A stretch of DNA of 21,505 nt, from assembly GCA_037176905.1 (NCBI GenBank), contig JBBBWG010002404.1, positions 11,820 through 33,324 on the forward strand, in the 5' to 3' direction. The position numbers and the translations under genes are program-made. Source of the stretch: Azolla pinnata. Taxonomy: Eukaryota; Streptophyta; Polypodiopsida; Salviniales; Salviniaceae. Below are positions 1 to 8,084 of this stretch, one piece after another. The stretch's first letter is position 1. Every line of letters starts with the position of its first letter. The notes beneath the pieces are model-generated. The model was not told the DNA's origin. It made no database searches and saw only the letters and a list, made by a program, of their open reading frames with translations.

Positions 1-499
1 CTTAAACACCTAGCTTTCCAGATATGCCAGATTGTACAATTTGACAGTAATATTCACAATTCCAACCCGGCTCCATCAAAAAAACATTGTCAAGCATATG
101 CACCATGGAAATCCGACGAATGCTTCTGTTCGGTATAGAGATAGCTTTGGTACTTCACAATCTTGAACCATAGAAAAACACATTTTCTCTCCGACGACAT
201 CCATACTACATAGCCCCATGCAACATTGAATATGCAAGCCATGACCATGCAACATCCTCATTACTCTTTCCCAAGTTCCTTTCTGCATGAAAAACAGTCC
301 CGTTGTATCGATTCTGAAGCTTTTTTTTTTTTCCAAAATAATATCCTTCCATTAGTTAGTCCAAATTTATCGATTCTGAAGCTATACCGCATTCTAAAAC
401 ATAATGTGGAAGAAGAGGGTATCAAGATAAACACTCTTTAACAGGCACTGCTCTATGCATTAATAACCAACGAAAATGTCCCAAAAACCTTCTGCGTCT
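1..499. other. Upstream gene-free stretch
   Basis: I see no coding region here that resembles a protein family. The short open frames on both strands have no recognisable domain and are broken by low-complexity T runs. The only structure I can point to is a 16-bp direct repeat flanking a short T-rich insert (306-383), listed separately. The stretch may be distal promoter of the XCT gene or the flank of a gene lying further left. Confidence 0.5.
306..383 (-). mobile_element. Possible tiny retroposed insertion with 16-bp target duplication
   Basis: The 16-mer TATCGATTCTGAAGCT occurs at 306-321 and again, identically, at 368-383. The 46 bp between them begin with an 11-T run. Read on the minus strand, this is a short AT-rich segment ending in an A tail and flanked by perfect direct repeats, the arrangement left by LINE-type target-primed reverse transcription. 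The insert is too short to assign to any family. A simple local duplication is the alternative. Confidence 0.35.
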
Positions 500-1015
500 G
501 TAGCTTGCAGAAGTATGCATCCATGCATCATGCACATTAGCGTAGCCACGCATGCATCCATGCATAGATATAGCCACACATACGTACATGCATCCGACGC
601 GCATGCATGCATGCATCGAACATGTATCTCCATGCATTGCACGCATACATACAAGCGCGCACATGCATGCATGGATACGATGGTGCACATGCAAGCACGG
701 GCATACCCATGCATGCATGCATGCATGCGCATCGCCGCGCATGCGCACGGTGTGCATGCATGCCATCCATGCATGCATGCACACAAGCATCCATACACAT
801 GCATGTGAATGCATGCACACCGACGCGCATGCCTCATGCGGATGTGATGTGCGTGCGTAGAGACGCATACACATGCATGCGCACATGCAAACAAGCGCGC
901 ATGCATCATACGTGCATCCAGGCATGCGCACATACGCACGCATACATACATACTGACGATGTGCATGCATGCATACATACATGCATGCATGCATGCATGC
1001 ACGCACACATCCATA
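500..1015. repeat. Degenerate (CATG)n/(CATA)n tetranucleotide array
   Basis: About 500 bp are dominated by CATG, CATA and CGCA tetranucleotides, with uninterrupted CATGCATGCATG stretches near 603-614, 712-727, 770-781 and 980-1000. The tract is mostly alternating pyrimidine-purine and largely self-complementary, so Z-DNA or cruciform formation is plausible. It contains many copies of CATGCATG, the core of the RY element bound by plant B3 transcription factors. It ends about 200 bp before the XCT start codon, so it lies in the promoter or near the transcription start. Every long open frame across it is a repetitive Met/His/Cys/Ala shadow. Confidence 0.9.
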
Positions 1016-1130
1016 CATCGCCGCCTGCAGGAGCTTCGTCGTCGTCGTCGCCGACGCAGAGCGAGGCCGCAGAGCGACAACAGATTCTGAGCAGGCGGCG
1101 ACACGCGCAGAGAGGTCCTCCCTCCGCATT

Positions 1131-1139
1131 CTAGGGTTT
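1131..1139 (+). promoter_or_regulatory. Telo-box-like motif in XCT 5' region
   Basis: CTAGGGTTT lies 89 bp upstream of the XCT ATG and is the reverse complement of AAACCCTAG. Telo-boxes of this type are known near transcription starts of plant genes for translation and RNA processing. No TATA box is evident nearby, and the following leader is purine-rich (GAGGAGAGAG just before the ATG). The motif is short, so chance occurrence is possible. Confidence 0.4.
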
Positions 1140-1227
1140 CCGCCTGTCATCATCTCGCCTTGCTCCGAGTATCTTCTGCAGCGGGCAGAGGGCAGAGGAA
1201 GCGGGAGGAAGGGCGGAGAGGAGAGAG

Positions 1228-4200
1228 ATGTCGGGGATGGGCGATGGCTACGTGGGGACGGCCCAGGATGCTGCCCGCATCCGCCGCCTCGAGAAGCAGC
1301 GAGAGGCTGAGAGGAAGAAGATCGAGGAGCTCAAGAACAAGTCCTCTGGCGGCCAGACAGGTCTCCTCCAGTTCGGTTCCAGCACCTCCGAGGTACCCCC
1401 CCCCGTTTCAAGTTCTTCTCATCTCTGCTCCCAGCTCAAATTGCTCTCTAGGCTCCAAAGCTTCCTCCTTTTTTATCTTAAGTCTGTGCGTCGTCTTCTT
1501 TCTAGAATTTGATGGGAGGGAGGGCTACATGTTTTGGTTTTCGATCGTTTGCTTGCTCAGAGGTTCGAGATTTCTGTTTTTCGATGTAGATTCTGGAAAC
1601 TGCATTCAAGAAGGAAACCGTCGGCTTAGTCACGCGGGAGCAGTATGTAGAGAAGGTATTTACTCTGTTTCGTCGAATATTTCTTTTGATATGTGTGTGT
1701 ATTATGCTTGCGGATATACTGCTGGATTAGTGTATTGCGCGATCGGAGTTACTGCGGTGATTCTCAATGAAGATGAGAGTGGATGATTGCGGGAATATAA
1801 TGATTTTTTCGCTTGCTGGAAGCGCGTACGAATGAATCGCTTTGTTGGCCCTGTTGCCTTCCCTGTACATCAAATTGTGGCTCTGCATACATGGTGCCTG
1901 CTTTTCACATGCTTAGTAAAGGTCTATGTCGTGGTGATGATCACTACCTTTAGGTCCCCGGACCTATAATTCACACCAAGTCCCAGTTTCGTTTCTGACA
2001 ATGCACTCATGCTAACTTTCTTCCAATCTTCTTCTCACCCGAAAACTGTTTACACAACAGCAATGCATCCAAGAGCTTGTAGGAACCTGACCTGGTGGTC
2101 AGTATGTACTTTCAAAACTTAGATCAGCACATAGAGCTGATTCTCATGGGAGTCCAATCTGGTTGCAATCTCGATTTCGCATCATAAAATCATCAATATC
2201 GAATTCCCTGCTTGACATTTCTAGCTGTCTGCTATGCTAGACGCAGTTTCTGCTCTGCTTGATTTGGGCATGTCCACAAACAATACCCAGCCTGTCTCCT
2301 GTGCCTGGATCTTCTCCACTAAAGTGCATGTTGATTAACAAATGCACACCACCATTTCTCAAATCTGCTAGTGTGTTGGAAATGGAAAAGCCACATACAG
2401 TTGATTGACACAGATTAATGCAGAAACAATGGAGACAGCATGGATTTAGATTGCAAAGCTAAAGTGATGTAGAATCGGCTGTAATAAGGGAAGTTAAGCC
2501 TGTGAAGTCCAATAATTATTCTGTAGAATTTTAGAGTTTGTTATTGGTTCATGAACCTTGTTGGGAGAAAGAAAACATTTTTTGGTCGTGAGTAAAGAAT
2601 CAGATAGTGATAGAATGCATCGATGTTTCTTTTTTGTAGCGTGTCAATTTGCGCAGCAAGATTGAAGAGGAAGAGAAAGAGAAGCAACAAAAACTTGCCC
2701 AAGAGTAAGTGAAATTCATGTTGCTGTATACAATCAATTGTTGTTATCATGTAGGTATCAATAAAAGGCCTAAATGATTAATTAGGGAAGAGGAGAAACT
2801 GCTTCTTAAGCGCAAGAAGAGGAGAGCAAAGGGGCCGTCACGATTATCGTTTGTTGATGATGTGGATGGTGAAACGGATGAGGAGGATAACGGAGGCAAT
2901 GGTATGGATCTTAAGGTTTTTTCAGTGGATTAGGCTTAAATCAAGGAATCGTACACAAACCTAAATTCAAGATTTCTGAGTTGAAACTGATTTCATGGCC
3001 GAATGCTCTGTAATCAATCAGAAAATAAAGTTTAGGATTGTTATAAAGAAGATCGATATGTAGATAGAATCAAGTGTGAATACTTTTGGAATTACGGAAA
3101 TTTGTGTTCCAGAAAATGAGGAACCTAAGCGGAGCAAACTTGGGAAGTTTGGAAAGGATCCAACGGTTGAAACTGGCTTCCTGCCGGACAGGTATGCATT
3201 CTGTTCTTCAGTTTTTACTGCCATATGCACGATTAAATCCAAGAGAACTGACATTTGAAATTTATGAAAATGGAGGATAATATATCAGGGAGAGGGAAGC
3301 AGAAGAGCAAGCAGAGCGTGAACGCCTACGAAAGCAATGGCAGAAAGAGCAAGAACGCATCAAAAGTAAGGAAACAAAAAGAAGTTGTGATCCTTGCGTG
3401 TATTCTGAGTTCTGGTATTTATTATGCAAAAATAGATGCATTTATAGATGAGCTACTGGAGATCATTTACATTATAGATGAGCCACTGGAGATCATTTAT
3501 GCATTTGATATACTTATGCATTTATAGATGAGCCACTGGAAATCACTTACAGCTATTGGGATGGTGCTGGGCATCGGCGAGTAATACAGGTGTTTGCTCA
3601 AGCTCTTTATATTTGGAAATGTGTAGTCTTACGTTGTCATAAACAGTTTCCTAGAGAGCAGATCCTCTTTTCCTTATTTAAACCAGGTGCGTAAAGGAGA
3701 TACAATAGCAGAATTCCTACGGTCTGTTCAGCAGCAACTTGCTTCGGAGTTCAGAGAAATAAGGACTGCATCGGTGGAAAATCTTCTGTATATTAAGGAG
3801 GATTTGATAATCCCACATGTAAGGAAGTAAAAAAAAAAAATTGTTTTTGTGTGGGAAATCTTTTGATTTTTCACACACAGGATACATTCAAAATTGTTTA
3901 ATTGATAGTATTTTCTTCAATCTGTATTACAGCAACACTCTTTTTATGAGCTGATAATCAATAAAGCAAGAGGCAAGAGTGGACCGGTATTGTTAGCCTT
4001 CACACACTTCTGTTGGGTGAAAAGCTCCAAACCTAATCCGATTGTTTTCATTGGCAGCTATTCCATTTTGATGTGCATGAAGATATCCGAACAATTGCTG
4101 ATGCAACCATTGAGAAAGATGAGGTAATCAATGTGGATTCGACAAGTACGAGATTCATGTTTGAAGTTCATGCTGTATTAAAAGATTTTCTTGGTGCTCA

Positions 4201-4445
4201 GATGGAGCTTCTGATTTGTGTCTGGATTTGTTGCAGTCACATGCAGGCAAGGTTGTAGAGAGACATTGGTATGAGAAAAACAAACACATTTTCCCCGCTT
4301 CAAGATGGGAGGTATTTGGCGTCTTTTGTTTGGTATATCTAGAAGCTCTTGTTTTGTTTCTTTAATTGTGACTGTGTACATGGCCTGCCTACAGATATAT
4401 GACCCAACGAAAAAATGGGAACGGTACACAATACATGGTGATTAG
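1228..4445 (+). CDS. XCT: XAP5 CIRCADIAN TIMEKEEPER (XCT), XAP5/FAM50 family nuclear protein
   Basis: Twelve exons join into one 335-residue frame: 1228-1392, 1590-1655, 2640-2704, 2786-2901, 3113-3191, 3289-3365, 3528-3589, 3687-3818, 3933-3986, 4058-4123, 4237-4311 and 4395-4445 (stop TAG). All introns are GT-AG and all phases fit. The product starts [20 protein letters not shown], has a charged coiled N-terminal half, a basic KRKKRR nuclear-localisation-like run and an acidic [11 protein letters not shown] stretch. It ends with the highly conserved XAP5 domain, including [31 protein letters not shown] and a terminal [10 protein letters not shown]. Length is close to the Arabidopsis protein. 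In Arabidopsis XCT is a nuclear factor affecting the circadian clock, light signalling, small-RNA production and splicing; animal homologues are FAM50A/B. Intron 2 is the longest (984 bp). Intron 6 carries extra copies of its own 3' end (see repeat entry). Identification is very secure; exon boundaries are inferred from homology and splice consensus. Confidence 0.96.
3441..3550 (+). repeat. Three tandem copies of the intron 6/exon 7 junction of XCT
   Basis: A 30-bp unit of the form TTTATAGATGAGCCACTGGA plus GATCATTTAC occurs at 3441-3470, 3471-3500 and 3521-3550. The third copy is the real one: it holds the acceptor TATAG and the first codons of exon 7 (EPLEIT). The first two lie in intron 6, differ at a few bases and retain the TATAG acceptor dinucleotide. 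A 20-bp AT-rich spacer separates copies two and three. Confidence 0.92.
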
Positions 4446-5078
4446 GGTAGAATGAGCAAGATTTGCATGTAATTGCCAAGAGGCATTTTTAAAGGAACCA
4501 AGTAGATTCCATAACATGATTAAAGTGGCTGTACAATCTTATTCTGGCTCTTCGAGAATTGTAGACCTTTTCATTTTTGTACTCGTTTGCAGTCTATGCT
4601 TATCATGATGAAACTGTTCTTCCAATGAGAAATGCAAAAAATGGTTTTATGTTACTGGATTGCATGTGAACGTTCCGCTTCATTTCAAATCCAAAACATT
4701 CTACGAGTAAGAAAATATGTAAAAACAGAGAACAAAAGATTTGGATAGTAAGAAGAAGAAGAAGAAGAAGATGTGAACTAAGTGAGCAGCCGACGCGAAT
4801 CACAGCATTTCCAAGCACCAATTTCGCATGTTGTAGATGAACAAATGAGATTTGGATGGCGAGATGTGAGCAAATCGCAGCATTTTCAAACACCGATTGC
4901 GCACAAACTTCGTCTTACATCAATCTACATGCCTTATGAGCAATCACCTCTTCTTTTTTCTTTCTATTGCCTTGTTCTTTCAATCAGCCAACGCACAACA
5001 TCAACTATACGATCATCTGTTCACAAAGCATTGAATTGTTGTAATCTGTGGGTGTTTGACATTGAATTTAGACACCGA
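4446..5078. other. Gene-free stretch downstream of XCT
   Basis: The first part should hold the XCT 3' untranslated region and polyadenylation site, whose exact position I cannot fix. A short AAG microsatellite sits at 4750-4770. A diverged direct repeat of about 40 bp (GTGAGCA followed by CAGCATTT-C-AA-CACC) occurs near 4781-4828 and 4866-4903. No coding frame here resembles a known family. Confidence 0.55.
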
Positions 5079-5146
5079 GAGAGAGAGAGAGGGGGGGGGT
5101 ATTTGGGCAATTTAGATAGCTATTGAAAGAGAGAGAGAGAGAGGGG
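5079..5146 (+). repeat. (GA)n microsatellites with G run
   Basis: Two GA-dinucleotide runs, the first ending in a run of nine G, are separated by about 25 bp. They lie about 470-530 bp before the next start codon, so they probably sit in the promoter or the start of the 5' leader of the acidic membrane-protein gene. GA/CT repeats are common near plant transcription starts. Confidence 0.85.
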
Positions 5147-5608
5147 TATGTGGGCGATTTTGGTTTCGCCCTTTTCCCTCTTCTTCTTCCTTCAGGAAGG
5201 AATAGAAGAAAGATTCGAGAAAGAAAATCACACGCAAATTCTGTTTGGACTGTCCTAGCTCCACGAAACCGTCTCTGCAAACGCCTGATTTCTTCCTCAG
5301 ATCTGATCCCGCCCCTGCAGGCTGCCCCCTCAGACAGCCCTAATTCGTCGACTCATCAGATCGCCTCCGGTTCCCCAGCAAAACCTCTCGCCCACTCGCT
5401 CATCCAATCGATCTCTTCTGCAAATCCTGATCTTGTTATCCCCCTCCCAGCCCATACGGATCAGACATATTGCTGTATGCCCTAAATCTTGTCCGGCGTC
5501 GGCAAACGCCTCAATCAAGCGAAGCTGCGGGGTATCTAGCTTGTCTTTCTTCTTTCTTTCTTTTCTTTTTACTTTTTTCAAACAGGGTGAAGCTCCGCAC
5601 ATCAAACG
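5147..5608 (+). promoter_or_regulatory. Probable 5' leader of acidic membrane-protein gene
   Basis: This stretch is CT-rich, has no convincing coding content and runs directly into the start codon. A strong pyrimidine tract (about 5541-5580) followed by CAAACAG, with AG at 5584-5585, looks like a 3' splice site. This suggests a leader intron ending about 24 bp before the ATG, but I cannot identify its donor with confidence. The leader would otherwise be an unspliced 5' UTR. Confidence 0.4.
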
Positions 5609-6322
5609 ATGGAAACCGGAAACGCCATGAGATTCGTGGAAGAAGAGAGCCATGGCTGGACCATCTTGAGCACGGCAGAAGGTGAGGATCTAGTCTCTTC
5701 CTTGGCCCTAAGAAAGGAAGACGTATCTAGAGAGGAGGCAAGGGATGGTGCTGGTGACGATGGCGATCAGGAGGAGGAGGAAGACTACCAGGAATTGGGA
5801 GAGGTTAAGAAAGGTGAAGATGGCCCGATGTTAGCGCAAGGAAAACGGGTTTTCGATTCGGAAAGTGCAGATTTCAAGGATAAAGAGAGATCCCCGTTTG
5901 ATGGCGTTACAAATGCTCATGTTGCTGATGGCGTTGCTGATGGCGTTGCTAATGGCGATAGCGATGGTGAGGATGAGAATTTTGCTTCCCACATAGGAGA
6001 CCCTTATATTGGTGGACAGAAGAACTCGCCATGGAAGAAGCTTAACCCAAATGAAGAAGAAGAGGAAGAAGAAGATGATGATGATGATGATGATGATGGT
6101 GAAGAGGATGAAAGGAAGAAAGGGGATCTGGAAGGGCATCTGAATAACAAGAATGGATGTGTTTTCTGGAGAGCCTCCTTCTTCGCAACCCTAGGCTTCT
6201 TAGGCTGGGTCATCATCAACAACACATTCAATGGCGGAAGCGGGAAAGATCTGCGATGCATGAAATTGCATCCTTGCGCGATCAAAGGAGGAGGTGCACA
6301 TCATGTGCTCGATTCTGTCTGA
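5609..6322 (+). CDS. Acidic single-pass membrane protein, unrecognised plant family
   Basis: The 237-residue frame is apparently intronless. It starts METGNAMRF; a second Met at residue 7 is an alternative start. Residues 11-20 contain an acidic EEE followed by GWTIL, which fits the W-x-x-L pattern of ATG8-interacting motifs. Residues 43-70 and 115-123 are rich in Asp, Glu and Gly. Residues 105-116 come from three near-identical 12-bp DNA units at 5921-5956 (VADG, VADG, VANG). Residues 149-168 are almost entirely Glu then Asp, from GAA/GAT triplet repeats. A hydrophobic segment at about 186-205 (VFWRASFFATLGFLGWVII) is followed by only about 32 residues, suggesting a tail-anchored-like topology with the acidic part in the cytosol. 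No catalytic domain is visible. I do not recognise the family. The gene converges on the plastid-protein gene to its right. Confidence 0.72.
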   Translation: METGNAMRFVEEESHGWTILSTAEGEDLVSSLALRKEDVSREEARDGAGDDGDQEEEEDYQELGEVKKGEDGPMLAQGKRVFDSESADFKDKERSPFDGVTNAHVADGVADGVANGDSDGEDENFASHIGDPYIGGQKNSPWKKLNPNEEEEEEEDDDDDDDDGEEDERKKGDLEGHLNNKNGCVFWRASFFATLGFLGWVIINNTFNGGSGKDLRCMKLHPCAIKGGGAHHVLDSV

Positions 6323-6459
6323 AGTCGGATCGATCTGTATATCCATCTTTGTCATCGTCGTCGTCATGGCATCGGACAGAGATCAGACAGGGATCGTTGT
6401 TCCCCAAAGCTTCTCCATGGCTAATTACTAGAGTTCAGGTATATATCTAGCTACATATC

Positions 6460-6573
6460 AATGATAACTCCCTGGGTGCATTCTAGGTATCGATGCTTCG
6501 CGGTGTAGATCTATCAGTGATCCTCCCCGGTGCATTTCAGATATCAATGCTTCAGGATGTACATAGAGATTGA
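6460..6573 (+). repeat. Tandem duplication, unit about 55-58 bp
   Basis: Two adjacent diverged copies share the pattern CC-GGTGCATT, TATC-ATGCTTC, G-TGTA and GAT. The first runs from about 6460 to 6514 and the second from about 6515 to 6573. They lie about 140 bp after the stop codon of the acidic membrane-protein gene, probably within or just beyond its 3' UTR. Confidence 0.75.
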
Positions 6574-6740
6574 TGTTTTTCTTTCTGAGGTGTTATCAAG
6601 AGCTCCCCTCTTGATACCCACCACCATACTATAGCTGTTTCACTGTCTTAAGTGGCGGTTTAGAATCTATCAGCCTTCTTATGTTGTATATATAGTTTTG
6701 CTTGGGAACGACCAAAGATGTATCTAGTTTTTGCATCACG

Positions 6741-7058
6741 GATCGATTTTCTCTGTTGATTTTTACGGATCAGTCATCAAACGGTGGGCTGTTTGGTACA
6801 TCCATTTGGCCATGGAAAATCTACTTATTGATGCTGTATATTTCGCCTGTTGATGCTGTTGTTTTTATATGTTCTGTCTTGGCTTCATTGTCGAACCTGC
6901 GTTTGCATTGTGGATTCGATTTTCTCATTGTGGATTCGATTTTCTCTGTTGATTTTACGGATCGGTCGTCAAAAAACGGTGAGCCTTTTAAGGCATCCAT
7001 TTGGCCATGGAAAATCTTCTAGCTGATGATGTAGATTTTGCCTGTTTGATGCTGGTGT
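6741..7058 (+). repeat. Direct repeat of about 120 bp
   Basis: The copy at about 6741-6861 recurs at about 6932-7058. Both contain TCGATTTTCTCTGTTGATTT, then ACGGATC-GTC-TCAAA and ACGGTG, then CATCCATTTGGCCATGG and AAAATCT, and finish in GATGCTG. Identity is high by eye, with small indels. Immediately before the second copy, GTGGATTCGATTTTCTC is itself duplicated. This is non-coding and probably downstream of the acidic membrane-protein gene. Confidence 0.88.
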
Positions 7059-7249
7059 AGGTGTAGATTTGAGCAAAACAGGTTTTGCTAACGTTCGTGT
7101 AGCAAAATCTGATTCGCTCAGTGAGTAGCATATTTCAGTGTGTGATCAATATAATTTCTGCTTCTTGGGCAGCACCATAAGAAGTTTTGCATTTGCTTTG
7201 ATGGGATCGTCCCCCATCATCAGGCAGAGTAAAATATTAGGGCTTAAGA

Positions 7250-7266
7250 TTTAGGGTTTAGGGTTT
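7250..7266 (+). repeat. Short interstitial telomere-type run (TTTAGGG)n
   Basis: TTTAGGGTTTAGGGTTT gives two and a half perfect units of the plant telomere repeat, preceded by a degenerate TTAGGGCTTAAGA. It lies between convergent gene ends, so a promoter telo-box role is less likely than a repair scar or chance. Confidence 0.7.
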
Positions 7267-8084
7267 GAAATTCTTTGGGACTCACGAGTCATCATGAGTA
7301 GGGTTTGGTTCCACATTCCAGGTTTAGCTCCACCATAACTTCTAAATCCAGTGCAGTTTCTCATTCAGAATTTCTCTTACCCATCACTTTCCAAGTTTGG
7401 AATCTCTGTGCAACCACATACTGATGACATGCATATGCATATATATAGACAATTTGTTCACCCACCAGGATTCAGAATTGGATAACAATATCATAGGTCG
7501 ACTGATCGAGGATAGATTTGGAAGTTCAGCAAAGATAGCACCAGCATCGACATTCCTAAGAGTAAAATCAGGGAATACTGAATTCTAATTCCGGAGATGA
7601 TATACAGTATTAAATAATTTCTAGGAAATGAATTGTGATCAGACACAACAGAGTTCACAAGGCTTTAGGCTATTTGGTAAAAACAATGTTCAGGGAAGCT
7701 GTGCTTTTACAATCCGATGGTCAATCTGGCGATGTTCTGATTATGAAGGGTTGGAGGAAAAAGAACAGCATTTGTGGGTATAAACCAGCAGTACCATCAT
7801 TCAGTCATCATTGGTGACAAGGGGATGAAGGATTACCCATCAAGTAGTGAGAAAAAAGGAGGGCAGCAGCATTATATAAAATAGGGGTTATCGATCGAAC
7901 AAACCGCCCTTCTTCTCCATACAAAGTTATGTTAACAACCAATGTGATACGGTAACTCACAGGTGGAATTTCAATATCCCAAGATTACCCATGAATGCAT
8001 TACAGCTGTTTTAGACAAATGCCGGAAATTACATTTGCATCGAACGATATTATTACAATGAAGGCATTAAAAATATACGCGAGC

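Larger units (their letters stand above)
6323..8084. other. Convergent intergenic region
   Basis: This lies between two genes that point towards each other, so both 3' untranslated regions must fall here; I could not place polyadenylation sites. It holds two local duplications (6460-6573 and 6741-7058) and a telomere-type run at 7250-7266, listed separately. The short open frames, such as the one ending near 7588, have no recognisable domain. Confidence 0.6.

Noticed and set aside
422..1153. Long open frames on both strands rich in Met, His, Cys and Ala
   Set aside because: They are translations of the CATG tetranucleotide array in different frames; no domain, and every frame is open because the repeat lacks stop triplets.
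3255..3527. 90-codon plus-strand frame within XCT
   Set aside because: It crosses exon 6 in the wrong frame and then reads intron 6 with its duplicated units; the spliced XCT frame explains the conserved sequence.
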